The notes: generated by a model from the letters alone, not told the origin. A DNA stretch of 64,000 nt from Schistocerca nitens (GCF_023898315.1 NC_064616.1:292977205-293041204); one strand, 5' to 3'; positions 10,725 to 21,747 are shown, counted from the first letter of the stretch. Numbers and translations: made by a program.

Positions 10725-10973
10725 TTAGAACCTCTGCTTTGGGGCAGACTGGTTGTTGGTGCAGACATGGCACTTCCGTGCAGTGCATTCATTGATGGCA
10801 TCAATCTCAGGCCAATACGCATGATGCCACGCTATTTCCTTCATTTTGCACGTTCCCCAATGTGCAATGTGGAGGAGTTGCACTATGCGTGGGCGGAGCA
10901 TGAGAGGAACGAACACTTGGCATTCAGTATCATCCATACCCAACAAAATAACACCCTTGATAACACTAAGCAT
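10725..10973 (-). pseudogene. Gypsy copy 2 integrase zinc-binding domain fragment
   Basis: The 82-codon frame shows LLHIAHWGTCKMKEIAWHHAYWPEID, then CTARKCHVC, which is the HHCC zinc domain (His...His...Cys-x2-Cys) with most ligands still present. It directly precedes the core fragment in element order. Confidence 0.75.
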
Positions 10974-10997
10974 GTGCCATAAGGAAAAATATGTGCA

Positions 10998-11300
10998 TCA
11001 TTCGAGATCAGCATCCTTAGGCAAATGCTCTGGCCAACTCCACCGTACAGAAGACACCACCTTGCAGAGAAACAGATCACAGACAGTCTCTGGTGCTACT
11101 TTGTACACCATAATTGGAAATCCATTGACGGTGTGTTGCTGGTTTGTGTTTAAGGCAAAACAAAGGGCCTCATGCCTTCCAAATTCAGCATATGAGCCAC
11201 ATGTCAACCCGGAAAGTGCGTCCACATCAGAGTGCTGCATGGTGGACCGATAATGGATCTTGTAGGTAACCCAGACCCCAATCTGATGCATCAGCAGCAA
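10998..11300 (-). pseudogene. Gypsy copy 2 RNase H end / linker fragment
   Basis: The frame reads YKIHYRSTMQHSDVDALSGL near its start, corresponding to the I.YR....N.DALSRL end of RNase H, then a linker into the integrase. The asparagine-alanine-aspartate signature is mutated to D-V-D. Confidence 0.65.
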
Positions 11301-11482
11301 GTGTCAAATGCATGCCATGATGGAATATAGCTAAAAGCTAAACAAGGTGCCAGCCTAAGGCACTATTGAAGTTGCATAAAAGCTTTCTGGAATGCCTCTT
11401 ACCACACTTATTTAATGCCTTCTATACACAATTGAATGAGCAAATGGGAAATGTGGGTCAGATTTGGAATAAAATTGGTGTA

Positions 11483-12470
11483 CTAATTTACTGTGTCAAG
11501 GAACGACTGTAGTTCTTTGAGGTTCTTAGGAGCCAGTAAGTCAGTGATTGTTGCCACATGATTCTGCATCAGAGTGAGCCCATCTTGACTTAATATATGA
11601 CCCAAGTACTTGACACTCAGCACAAAGAAACTACATTTGTCAAGCCAACAGCACAGATCGTGGGCTTGGAGCCACTCAAGCAACATCCGTAGAATTCACA
11701 GGTGCTGCTCTCACATAGCCCCAGTAAGTAACACAAGTCTAAATAATTAACACAGTTGGGGATACCATGGATGAGTTGCACAAAATTTCTTTGAAATATC
11801 ACTGGAGCACTTGCGACCCCAAATGGCAACTAAAAACTGTTTTGTCTGATTATGTACAGGTAACTGAAAGTAGACATTGGCAAGAACTGTCTTTGAAAAA
11901 TATTGGCCCCACAGCCAATTTAGCCAACAATTCCTCCTGTCCAGGAAGTGGATACAAATTGACATTTGCTTGAGCATTAACGATAGACTTAAAATCAACA
12001 CCAATGCAAAGTGAGCCATTAGGTTTCTGAACCACGACCAAGGATGTAGCCCACTGGCTCAATGATACTGGTGGTAGAACACCCATACTTTGCAACATAT
12101 CTAGTTCTGCTTTAACTTTCTCGCACGTGGTGAAAGGCACCGGAAGAGCCCTACAGAACTTAGACATGACCCATTGCCTTAAGGAAGTTTGGGCCTGGAA
12201 CTCTGTTGCACAAAGCACTGTTGGTTCAAATGGCTGCTTGAATTGTACACACAACATACCAAGTTCCTTGAATGGGATCGCAGGTGAAACTAAATTAACC
12301 TGGTCTTGAATTTGAAAACACAAAATCGTAAAAGCATCTATACCAAAAACATTAGTCATCATCCAAGAATTTACTATGAACAAGGTTAGTTCCTGAGCAA
12401 TATTTTTATACTTAGCTTGGTCAACTGTCTGACGCTGCAACAGGATTGAATGGGCATTGTATGTCACCAC
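11483..12470 (-). pseudogene. Gypsy copy 2 protease end and reverse transcriptase fragments
   Basis: The largest piece (11850-12470, 206 codons) runs from the protease/RT linker (NVFGIDAFTILCFQIQDQVN) into the fingers (SMGVLPPVSLSQWATSLVVV, QKPNGSLCIGVDFK). Overlapping frames continue through FSKTVLANVYFQLPV (motif A with the aspartate lost), LPFGVASAP-like MPFGVASAPVIFQ, and a thumb with YLGHILSQDGL and APKNLKELQSFL. At least three frame changes are needed to follow it, so it is a pseudogene. Confidence 0.8.
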
Positions 12471-12790
12471 TTTGCACTTAGGAGATTACAGCTTTGAAGG
12501 GCCAGTGTGCTGGTAGGTGTCCTCATTAATCAGAAAAATGTTCACACTTGTGTCCAACTGGAAATCTGCATTGTCCAGTTACAACACAAGACATTGCATT
12601 TCACCTGTTGCTGCCACAGGCATCAACAAGATAGCATGGAGCATGCTGACAGCAAAAGTTGACAATGCACACCAGCTGAAGCAGACACTCGTGAGGTGCT
12701 CCGATTTGCACCATGCAAAACAGATGTTGTCACTAGTAGGGCAGTAAAGTCAGTTGTGCTGCAGTCCACCATATGGACATGATTTGACGG

Positions 12791-12940
12791 CTTGAATGTA
12801 ACTTCCTGGCAGATTAAAAGGGTGTGTGCCGGACCAAGACTCGAACTCGGGACCTTTGCCTTACGTGGGCAAGTGCTCTGGAAGTTTCATATCAGCGCAC
12901 ACTTCACTGCAGAGTGAAAATTTCATTCTACCTTGAATGT
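12791..12940 (-). repeat. tRNA-like repeat fragment with 9-bp target duplication, nested in Gypsy copy 2
   Basis: It is flanked by CTTGAATGT at 12791-12799 and 12932-12940. The body starts ACTTCCTGGCAGATTAAAA and contains the antisense tRNA-like box GACTCGAACTCGGGACCTTT. It then jumps to GGAAGTTTCATATCAGCGCA and GAGTGAAAATTTCATTCT. It is a deleted copy of the same family as the composite element at 48.27-48.95 kb. Confidence 0.75.
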
Positions 12941-13078
12941 TTTTGGTGTCTGCCAATGAGGAGGAGGAGGAAAACATCGAATGAGCCTCTGCTCACTTGA
13001 GGACATGCCAGTGGCGGACAAAGAGCTTCCATTTGTGCACATATGCTCAATGAGGCTGAGGAATTGCTAACTTCTGCA

Positions 13079-13489
13079 CTAACTATTGAACCCGTGTTGC
13101 TGGACTACTGGAGAAATGGGTGCTCTGTAAATGAGATAATGACCTTGATTGGAAGTCATCAGGTGATCGTGGAGCACATTGCAACTTAAATTACTAACAA
13201 CATCAACACCTGAGGAATCGTGAAACTGGGCTTGTGCCGACACAGTTTTTTCATGAGCTTTGGCAGTTTTTAACACATCACTCATGTTGGGATCAGAAAC
13301 TTCTAAAGTTTTCACATGAACATCATGATCTAGAGTGAGATGTATAATAACATCATGGATGAAGGTAAGGAGTCCGCATCCATTACAGGTAAAGTCACAC
13401 TTGCATACCAAGCATTTTATGTCATCAGCCCATGCTGCATAGGATTGTTTACATTGCTTAACGCATTGGTTGAACTTGAACTTAGACAT
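13079..13489 (-). pseudogene. Gypsy copy 2 gag fragment
   Basis: The 136-codon frame has W.DDIKCLVCKCDFTC..CG...FIHDVIIHLTLDHDVHVK. This corresponds to the REWVATLQGLTRDCEFQCECG and VRDAIAQNVSDVRIR region of gag in copy 3 (27.6-29.9 kb), so it is the capsid C-terminal part. It precedes the zinc knuckle, which is not preserved here. Confidence 0.65.
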
Positions 13490-13559
13490 AATTACTTAAG
13501 TTTGGTGTCAGTAATAGTCAGTCAGCAAAACCACGAACATGAGAAAAAGCAAATGATGA

Positions 13560-16420
13560 TTAACCCCTTCAGTCCTGAATTATTTTAAAAATAGAAAAAA
13601 AGATTTGCACTTTATGATGTCTATATGGACCTATTTATTGTATATTCGAGCAAAATTTCAATATGTCATACTTGGTTTAAAAAATGAAATGTTGTCCAAT
13701 AAATTGGACATCGGGTCTCGGAGGTGTTGATAATGTGAAATAAGAAGTCAGTAGTTACAAATTATACAGCAATGTTTATTGTGCAATATCTTTTCAAGGG
13801 TGTAATTCTTCTATAAAATACAGGAATCTATACATTATATTAATAGTTTTAACTACTGGTATTATGATTTACAGAACAGTTAATAAGTTGAACACTTACA
13901 GAAGACAGTTTTATTTACATTCATTTTCTATGAAAGGCCACAAAGCAATTTGCATCTATTTTTAGGCAAACGTGAACATCACATTTTGAACAGATTCTTT
14001 TTGATTTCCCTTGACATGGTGTGTTTTTGCATGTACCTCCATCTTTGCGTTGATCTACCACTGGGAGATTATTAACACCATCGTATTGTACATTTGATTG
14101 AGATCATCTCTCTGCTCTGGATCTTTCCTGTTGAGTCTCTTTTCCAGGTTCTTCACTGCCTGGCCTATCTCTTCTTCTCTTTGTGTTTGTCCCTGCTCTC
14201 ACAAGACTTTCAGCTACACTCATTCGAAAATGCAGTAAGTCGAATACTTTGTTGTCTTGAATTTTTTTCACTGAACAGTGTTTTCGATATTCTAACCAGC
14301 TGTTGACCAAAGCAAAATCAACAGCATGTATCAGCATTCTTAGAGTACATTTTCTGGATGTAATAAAGATTCTGTACAGGCCAATCAGCTCATCAAACAA
14401 GTCTACTCCACCCATTGATTCATTGTACAATTTAACAACTTCAGGGCGCTTGATTTTTAACGTATGATCTTGAGGTTTTGTCCCATCGTTCAATAGTGTC
14501 TTCTTTACATATTACAACAAAAGTTGAACCCAATACCACAGTTCTGTTATCAAGCCACTTTGCCAGGACTACATTATTGTCTCTACTGACAATCTGGTTA
14601 GAAAATCCTCTCTCCTTCTTTCTGATATCTTAGTCATTTATCAACGTAGGAGAAGAAAACCTGTTTACACGAACTGTTCCAGCAGCAAAAATTTTTCTTT
14701 GTTTATATACTTGAAGAAGACAATAAGAAGAGAAGTAATTGTCAAAATATAGCTTGTGTCCTTCACTTTTTATTCTGTCACACAAATGGAGAACAACAGA
14801 CATTCCTAAACTGAATAGTTTCTTGTTCTGTTCATCAATCTCAGTCGCACTACCCTGATATATTAGGAAGCCATAAGCAACACCAGATCTTCCAGCCAAA
14901 ACAAATATTTTAACGGCTTGCCTTTCACATACTGCTTGATTGAAAGCTGACCTTTGAATGGAACCATCTGTTCATCAGTACATAAATATTCTTCAAGGGA
15001 GATCTCTAAACATCTTCCTCTGAAAACATTGTACAAAGGTTGAACTTTATACAATTTGCCACTTGAGTTTGCAGGGTGTTCCAAATTGTTGACAATATGC
15101 AGAGCATTTCACAAATGGAAAAACCTATCTCTAGTCATAGAATCTAAGAATAAACCTATTCCAACAAACTTGTCCCAGTAAAATCTCACTCGAGGAAATT
15201 TCAAGTTTCCTATCGCTATATGCAGGCCAATGAGTGCTTTTATTTCATCTGGGTTAGTTGGTTTGAAATTTGTATAACCAGACTGTAATGCATATATATT
15301 TGTGTTTCTCGAAAACATTTCCCATTCTTGCTCAGTTACATATTTCATAAAGTAACAGACAGATTCTTCTTCAATTTCTTGATCAATATAGCACTGATTC
15401 TCAAAATGAATAGGAGGAAGTGACCAAGGGTGAGATCTATACTTTATTTCTTCTTTCCTAGTGTGATAGTCATATACTGGTTCACTATTACATACAGTCC
15501 CTGCAGGTGCAGATAGCTCATGTGGCTCTTCATCATCTTCTAGGCCATTATGAACTGACGCTACCTCCACTGCATCTTCTGTGAATTCAAATTGTGTCAC
15601 CAACAAATCATCTTTCACTGTCATTTTCTCACTTCCTATCATTGGAGTTGTGGAAACAGCACCTGGAATATTTTCAAGATGGTCTTTGTCATTGGAAATC
15701 TTGATTTCGATATCAGAAACATCTCCTGCTGTTAAGAGGTCCAGGATCTCCTTGATGTGGTCTGGATTTGTTGTGTCATATACCTTCCTGTGATCTACAG
15801 ACAAAAACCGAGTTTTAGCAAACTATCATGTATGTTACAGATGAAAATGTCATAAAATACAAAGCTAATCACTGGATACCACAGATAAAATAATTTATTA
15901 GCTAATATATTATGCTATGAATTCAAAGAGAAATGCAACATTAATTGAAAGAACATTATAAGACAGTAGTAGATTGAAAACAACCATAATATCAATGCCT
16001 TCACTGCAGCTTATAGAGAAAAAAATATTACTGCCGAATCCTGATGTCCAGAATTTTGGAAGATGTAATTTAGTGTCGTAATAGCTCAGTTATGTTCATA
16101 ATCTTACATTAAACGCAATCTCTACAGATGGCTCTTACCCAATATTTTTTTTTGAGCACCTGAAGATGTGTATATTGCAGCATTTAACACTTAAATATGA
16201 CTTATCTGGAGTATTTTGCAACGGGTCCGCCATCTTTATTGTTTTTCGATGTAGTACACAGTTCCAGCAACAGAGGGCAGCAAGATGCATGGTTCTTAAT
16301 GTGAGAGATGTCCAGTAAACAGGCAACAGGGTTTCAATGGTGAATGAAATTGTTTACTGTTATAAAATATGTATAAAAGTCAGTGTCAAATATATTGGAC
16401 GCCAGGTCTGAAAGTGTTAA
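13560..16420 (-). mobile_element. piggyBac-like DNA transposon
   Basis: It is flanked by TTAA at both ends (13560-13563 and 16417-16420). The terminal inverted repeats are CCCCTTCAGTCCTG at the left and the complement of CAGGTCTGAAAGTG at the right. Subterminal TTGGACATCGGGTCT (about 13705) and TTGGACGCCAGGTCT (about 16396) form a direct repeat near each end. Total length is about 2.85 kb, normal for the superfamily. The interior carries a transposase gene on the minus strand with limited damage. Confidence 0.88.
13930..15804 (-). pseudogene. piggyBac-type (DDE_Tnp_1_7) transposase, lightly damaged
   Basis: It starts MSVDHRKVYDTTNPDHIKEI at 15804. The 231-codon first frame covers the acidic N-terminal region and the start of the catalytic domain (NFKPTNPDEIKALIGLHIAI). 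Next come a frame with TDEQMVPFKGQLSIKQYVKG (first catalytic aspartate region), one with HKLYFDNYFSSYCLL (second) and one with YNESMGGVDLFDELIGLYRI (third). Near 13935-14050 lies a Cys-rich zinc domain (GGTCKNTPC, RICSKCDVHVC) typical of the family's C-terminus. Damage seen: a frame change near 14.88 kb, a nonsense TAA near 14630 and a frameshift near 14490. The three DDD motifs are otherwise intact, implying relatively recent loss of function. Confidence 0.85.
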
Positions 16421-16862
16421 ATCGAGACCCTAAGCTTTCGACAGGCATTGATATACATCAACGGGGACAGTTGAAAATGTGTGCCCTGACAGGGACTCGA
16501 ACCCACGATCTCCTGCTTACATGGCAGACGCTCTATCCATCTGAGCCACCGAGGGCACAGAGAATAGGATGACTGCAGGGATTTATACCTTGCATGCTCC
16601 CCGTGAGACCCACATTCCCAACTTAATGTCCATACACTACATTCATAGTGCCCCTGCCCGTTACACTCACTACTCGCGGCAGACAATCTTACCAAGTCCC
16701 GTAAGAGTTCGGGCAATGCGTGTGCATCCAGCACAGAAAAATAAGGTGGCCAGTTAGCCTTAAATATATGAAGATGGTATCTGTTCTTTCGGACATGACA
16801 CACATTTTCAACTGTCCCCATTGATGTATATCAACACCTGTCATCAGCTTAGGGTCTTGATC
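16421..16862 (-). repeat. Inverted-repeat element carrying a tRNA-Thr-like segment
   Basis: A terminal block of about 63 bp at 16420-16482 (ATCGAGACCCTAAGCTTTCG... ending TTGAAAATGTGTG) is repeated inverted at 16799-16862 with few differences. Just inside the left arm, 16481-16560 read on the minus strand is tRNA-shaped: GGTGGCTCAGATGGATAGAG (A-box), the stem-loop CTGC-CATGTAA-GCAG with anticodon TGT, and GGGTTCGAGTCCC (B-box). The T-arm and acceptor stem have mismatches. Its left end coincides with the TTAA of the piggyBac insertion. I recognise the interior as a dispersed orthopteran repeat. Confidence 0.7.
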
Positions 16863-16907
16863 TAATTATCGTTTCATTCTAAGAGAGTTGCATGGTCACC
16901 GATGAAA

Positions 16908-16939
16908 TCTGTTCTTTCGGACATGTCCGAAAGAACAGA
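16908..16939. repeat. Perfect 32-nt palindrome
   Basis: TCTGTTCTTTCGGACA and its exact reverse complement adjoin without a spacer. Half of the same motif (TCTGTTCTTTCGGACATG) also occurs at about 16778-16796, so this appears to be the terminus or join of a dispersed repeat with GAAGATGG...CCATCTTC flanks rather than a regulatory site. Confidence 0.85.
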
Positions 16940-17050
16940 ATCCATCTTCATATAAACAACTAGGATTCGAGAATGGGTGTAATTTTTGCAGTGCTTCTTA
17001 TGGTTTACAACTAGAAGACAGTAAGAACACACACTGACACGTGGGGTCAG

Positions 17051-17250
17051 TTATTTGACTTGCGCCGGCTGGAGTGGCCAAGCAGTTCTAGGCGCTACGG
17101 TCGCAGGTTCGAATCCTGCCTCGGGCATGGATGTGTGTGATGTCCTTTGGTTAGTTAGGTTTAAGTAGTTCTAAGTTCTAGGGGACTTATGACCTCAGCA
17201 GTTGAGTCCCATAGTGCTCAGAGTCATTTGCACCATTTTATTTGACTTGC
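17051..17250 (+). mobile_element. tRNA-derived SINE with 13-bp target duplication
   Basis: The body 17064-17237 begins GCCGGCTGGAGTGGCCAAGC (A-box-like head) and has GGTTCGAATCCTGCCTCGGG (B-box). It continues with the conserved tail TGGATGTGTGTGATGTCC, GTTAGTTAGGTTTAAGTAG, TAGGGGAC..ATGACCTCAGC and ends CATTTGCACCAT. Flanks TTATTTGACTTGC at 17051-17063 and 17238-17250 are identical. Compared with the copy at 41.84 kb, about 30 nt between A and B boxes are missing. Confidence 0.92.
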
Positions 17251-18145
17251 CTTGCAGTGAAGAACAAAATGATGTAAATAAATTACTACATTTATGCTGT
17301 CAGTTGAAAGCTTGTAAAAAAAAGTTTTGATCTGGAATGACTCGTATAAAAAAGTGGTGATGGTATTCTTCAACAGCAACAGGAGCAGCACCAGCAGCAA
17401 CACTGCCATCATATAGACCATAAAACATATGCCATATATACATATTCTGCATCAGTGAAAATTACCATATTTTTTGTAATTATTTGCACAATCAAATAAT
17501 TACCTGATGCTGCACTCCAGTATACTCTCTCTTATAGTGTTGTAACAAACAAGAGTCAGCATCAAAACCAATACTTGGTTTAGTGGCAGCAAAGGTATGA
17601 GTGCATACATGGAGTAAAAGAGGACAGATATGTTAGATAGGAACTAGTGAAAAAGCCTGTGTACCTAACAATTTCAGCATTTAGTGACTGATAGTTTAGT
17701 CTTCATCATAAATTTTATTTTCCTTACACATGATGTGTTTCTCTATAATGTGTCATGTCAAAGGAAAATAAAATTAAAACTTTGATAAGTTTTTTGTATT
17801 TATCATCGAATGCTGAACAGAATATTGTTGCCTACCTCTGGAAGGAATTTTTATATTACACCATTAAGAACATGATATGCGTCTTTCATGGAAACAATTC
17901 AGACTAAAACATGTCTATTTTAATCTTTTTTCCCCAAAATGCTTGTTTCCATCAGGGACAGCATGTGTTTCTGGAGTTAGTGCACTCAAAAGAAAGGCTA
18001 TTATTAGCCAGTATATTCAGGTACAGGGACACAGCTGACAGACAGACCCATCGAGAACCCATTCTGACCTTGAGCTGATTGTTGTCAGTGATGATTAGCA
18101 GTCTGTCCAGCACCTGGGGTGTTACTCAGTAGGAGACTAGTACCT
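17251..18145. other. Intron sequence without recognised features
   Basis: AT-rich; nothing coding or repetitive stands out on either strand. Confidence 0.4.
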
Positions 18146-18705
18146 ATACAAGGTCATTCCATAATGATGTCACAAACTTTCAGGGATGATAGAGATGGTT
18201 AAATGTGCCAATTTGAGGTAAGAGACAGAGTCGAAAGTTATAAGCAAAAAACATTCTGGTACCTCTGACAGTGTACCTCTTCTCCTGCAAGCTCTTTGCT
18301 TTCCATTTTTTGGAAGGAGGTAATATGTACAAAAAAAAAAGTCCAATAAATGTAGGCTCTAAAGTGTGTATGGAAACTTAGGAGCTATGAGAACTTGTTC
18401 ATCTATGCCACTATGAAAACACATCTCTTCTGCCGAACAAGTGCTGATAGCTGGAAGGTATGCATTTTAGAGCCTATATTTACTAGACATTATTCTTTGG
18501 TTTGGTCCATACTACCCCCTCCCAAAATATAGCAAAGCAAAGAGCTTGCAGTAGAAGAAGTCCACTGTCAGAGGTAACAGAAATATATTCGGTTATAACT
18601 TTCGACCAGGTCATTTCCAGACTAGGGCCCCTTATCTCAAATTGAAAACCCTTCTTCATCATCCCTGAAAGCTTGTAACACGATCAAGGAATCATATTAT
18701 CTGTG
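18146..18705. repeat. Foldback (long inverted repeat) element
   Basis: Two arms of about 200-230 bp face each other. The left arm (about 18146-18375) contains ACAAACTTTCAGGGATGATA, GTCGAAAGTTATAAGC, ACCTCTGACAGTG, TGCAAGCTCTTTGCTTTCC and TAGGCTCTAAA. The right arm (about 18460-18705) contains the reverse complements of the same blocks in reverse order. The arms differ by perhaps 15-25 percent by eye. The central 90 bp is unpaired. No coding capacity, so it is a non-autonomous element of a family I recognise from several insects. Confidence 0.8.
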
Positions 18706-19440
18706 TATGTGTGTCACACCTGACTGCAGGTATGTCAGTTCCCCACATGTTAATGAGAAAGGGGTTGTTTTTATGCTTTACGGAAGGATTTATCATCACT
18801 ATTCAATGGAGAAAAATTTGGTTTAGGTATTTGTTGTCAGAACATAAACAGAAGGAAGCTAACAGGCTCACAAATTAGAGCTCATTACTGAACTCTAAGC
18901 TTCTGGAACATTTAGAATTCCTTTGTTAGTGGAAACAGGCACACAGAAACTGGAGAAAAGAGTAGGTGAAGGTTCTGGAGGAAAGGAAAATTAATCCATC
19001 TACAGACCAATAGTAGCAGAAAAGGGAAAATGTGTGGCAAGAGTCTAAAGGTCAATATGTTTTGTTGCTTTTTCTGTAAAATTAATTATTACATTGTGAA
19101 TGGTATTCTGTACTGCTCACCAGAGTAACGAAGTTTATGGAAATCCCAATGTTTCAGTCAATACTTATTTCCTTCAATAATTTCCTTATTCCTCCTCTTC
19201 CTCTTCTTGTCTCAGTACTGAATCTCATATGATGAAGTTGCTGAACTCATTAGCAACAGAGGTATTTATTGAAGCAGCTGTGGGCGCCCTGTCCTTGTCA
19301 GCATTAAGTTTTGCTCTTAAAAGATTCTGCTTGTTGTATTTGTTATAGAGATTAATGAAATACACAACTGACTAGCTAACCATTAAACTGTTAAATCATA
19401 GTCTAGGTCATCTACTTAGCACAACTATATTTCTGCTTAC
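18706..19440. other. Intron sequence without recognised features
   Basis: No domain, repeat or RNA gene recognised. Confidence 0.4.
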
Positions 19441-20416
19441 TTACAATGGGGCACCTAAAAGAAACTGAACATTTTTAAAGCACACATCTTTAATCCCCTT
19501 AGTACTCTCCACTTGCATTAATACACTTGTGTAATCTTTTACTCTATTTTTCAAAACATTATTTACATTCAACTTTTGTGATGAATTACATCATCTCTGT
19601 TGTTTTTTTCATCACCTCAGCAGCATTAGCAAAATGCTTTCCGTTCATGTCTCTTTTAACATGACAAGCTTTCTTGGAGTGAGGCAAACTTGAAGTCCTC
19701 CACTTACGTGATTGTTGCTTTGATTCAGGATCATAAGCATAACATCAAGTTTTGTCACCTGTGATAAGTTTTGAAAAAAAGTTCGGATCATTTTGGGACT
19801 CTTCTTTCAAAGTGCAGCATACTCCAATGCAACCTTGTTTTTGTTCAGCAGTCAGCAGTCATTGCACGAATTTGGCAGCCACCCTTTTCATTTCCAAATC
19901 TTCTGTCACAATTCACTGCACTGAGCTCAAAGTCACTCCCAACAGCTCCAGAATTTCCTCAGTGGTCTGCCATCGATCTGCGTTGATGATTGCATGAATG
20001 TTTTCAACATTTTCATGTGTTCAAGCTGTGGAAGGGCAACCACAACAAGATTTGTCATCAGTTGACATTTCACCATGTTTGAAATGGGAAAACCACTTGA
20101 ATATTTGAGCTTTCCCCTTAGCATCATCCTTATATGCCGTTTTTAACATTTCAAGAATTTCTGTTCCACTTCCTCTGAGCAGAATTTCACTGCTGCATGC
20201 TTGTCACAAAAATCAGCCATTACACGAACGACAATCATAGAAAACATTTGTCATTGTAAACTCCGCCAAAACTAGTCCTGGCCTTCTCCAGTGATAGCAC
20301 TAGGTTTACTGACTCTGGAATGTTTGCGCTATGTGCTCCTAGCAGCAAAATGTAGTACTACAAAAACTCTGTCCACCAAAAAATCAGTTTGTTTTCTTTT
20401 AGGTGTGAGCTAACAT
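19441..20416 (-). mobile_element. mariner-like DNA transposon (deleted copy)
   Basis: The left end (GCACCTAAAAGAAACTGAAC at about 19451) is matched inverted at the right end (TTTTCTTTTAGGTGTGAGCT at about 20394-20413), giving terminal repeats of roughly 25-30 bp. The transposase remnant on the minus strand covers only about 650 bp, so the element is internally deleted. It lies in the intron about 270 bp before the last exon of the host gene. Confidence 0.75.
19590..20224 (-). pseudogene. mariner transposase remnant (SETMAR-type)
   Basis: The start codon at 20222-20224 begins MADFCDKHAAVKFC followed by E.LEMLK-like sequence, which is the mariner N-terminal HTH (usually RANIKFCFKLGKTATETLEM). 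Across frames there follow a linker with RWQTTEEILELLGV-like residues and, near 19750, ITGDKT.CYAYDPESKQQSRKW, the block around the first catalytic aspartate (normally VTGDETW). At least three frame breaks and several stops occur, and the other two catalytic aspartates are deleted. Confidence 0.75.
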
Positions 20417-20683
20417 AGATAATTGTATTAATTGTATCAGTTATCTAGTTGTTGCCATTTGTAATTACTATACACAGTTACCCAAATTTGTTTTCTACCA
20501 GACAGCTAGAAACTTGAAAGAATATGTGCTGTTTTACAATGGCACTGATCTTTAATATGATATTACATAATTTCATGTCATACATAAGATTATACTGTAT
20601 CTTTGATGAATACAAAATGTATGCATCCTATTATTTTCATTTCTCAATGTGTGAAATATTTTGATATCTAATTTCTGTTTCAG

Positions 20684-20784
20684 AAATTTTAATCCACATG
20701 GGCCAACAAGTAACACATGCCAATCACATCAGATCACTTATAATGATTACTGGCCGACAGCTGTTAGGAACTCTGAAGTTATGA
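20684..20784 (+). CDS. Last coding exon of the unidentified host gene
   Basis: The acceptor is a textbook one: TTTCTGTTTCAG| at 20672-20683. With the single base left by the exon at 7881, the frame reads EILIHMGQQVTHANHIRSLI, then MITGRQLLGTLKL and TGA at 20782-20784. Three independent exons therefore share one continuous reading frame across 16 kb with no forced choice of phase, which random open frames would rarely do. The predicted C-terminus is short, helical and basic, without a localisation signal I can see. The function is unknown. Confidence 0.68.
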
Positions 20785-21730
20785 ACTTTTATGTACCTTC
20801 CAGCGTTTTCTTTCCCACTATTGTATTTATTATTTAAGTTTGCAATATGATATTTACATTTCAGGTATTTAACTGAAAATACTGTCTAGTGTCAGGTCTA
20901 GTGCATTATAAGGCTGTGAAATTATGCCTGTATTAGTTGTAAAACAGTGTATGGATAAGTTTATAAACAGTTTACAATCAATATAGCAACTGTGGCATCA
21001 TATTGGACTGCCACATCTATACAACATAATATATAAGCCTAGGACCTTCCACCATTGTGTTCCTTTTTTATTCTATTGACTGCAAGATTTTGCACCACTA
21101 TTAGTATTTTAAAAGCAACATCTCACTTTTTGGTATATCTTAAAAATTTTACAGTACTCAAAAGTTATTACATGTATGGTAAATGAACTGTAACTGGTAG
21201 AATTATATTTTATAAAGAAGCTCACTGTGAGCTCAGACATAGCAGGAGCTATTCTTGATCACTTGATAACATAAAGCCATTTTCAAATCCAAAGAGCTTT
21301 TTAAGCAGTATGTAGAGTGCAGCAATCACAGAAAATGCCTTTGTGGACATGAGCTACAGTTTGCTATTATTATTATTGTTAAGTTTCTTGCCTTAGAAAA
21401 AAGTGGACGATGCCTGTGAAATAATTTACAGATGTCTAAAACAAAGTAATGAATGATACTTTTTCTGTTGTTAAATTAGGTGATGAGAAATGTGGTAGTT
21501 AGTGTTATAAATATGTACGATGATTACTGAGCATCATGTGCTCTGATGGGTGGTGAAAGTGAATATAAAACGCACTGAATTCATCGTCATATTATACCAT
21601 CCACATCTGAACTAGACAGCAAAAGACTTCCGTAGAAAATAGTTGCACAATGCACAATTGCTGTCAGTGAATAACTTCTGAGCCACAAAAAACAGTAATA
21701 AATTGGACAATACTGGAAAGTAGCTTGTTT

Positions 21731-21747
21731 CTCTCTCTCTCTCTCTC
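21731..21747. repeat. (CT)n microsatellite
   Basis: Uninterrupted CT run of about 17 nt. Confidence 0.95.

Larger units (their letters stand above)
10383..13545 (-). mobile_element. Decayed Gypsy-type LTR retrotransposon (copy 2)
   Basis: On the minus strand the full internal order can be followed: gag (13489-13079), protease end plus reverse transcriptase (12470-11483), RNase H end (11300-10998), integrase zinc domain (10973-10725) and integrase core (10649-10383). Many frameshifts and stops separate them. A tRNA-like repeat (12791-12940) is inserted between gag and protease. No LTRs were recognisable. The piggyBac element begins at the TTAA at 13560, close to the 5' end of this copy. Protein similarity groups it loosely with copies 1 and 3. 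Confidence 0.85.

Noticed and set aside
16481-16560. Functional tRNA-Thr gene
   Set aside because: Mismatches in the T-arm and acceptor stem, and its position inside an inverted-repeat element, indicate a repeat head rather than a cellular tRNA gene.
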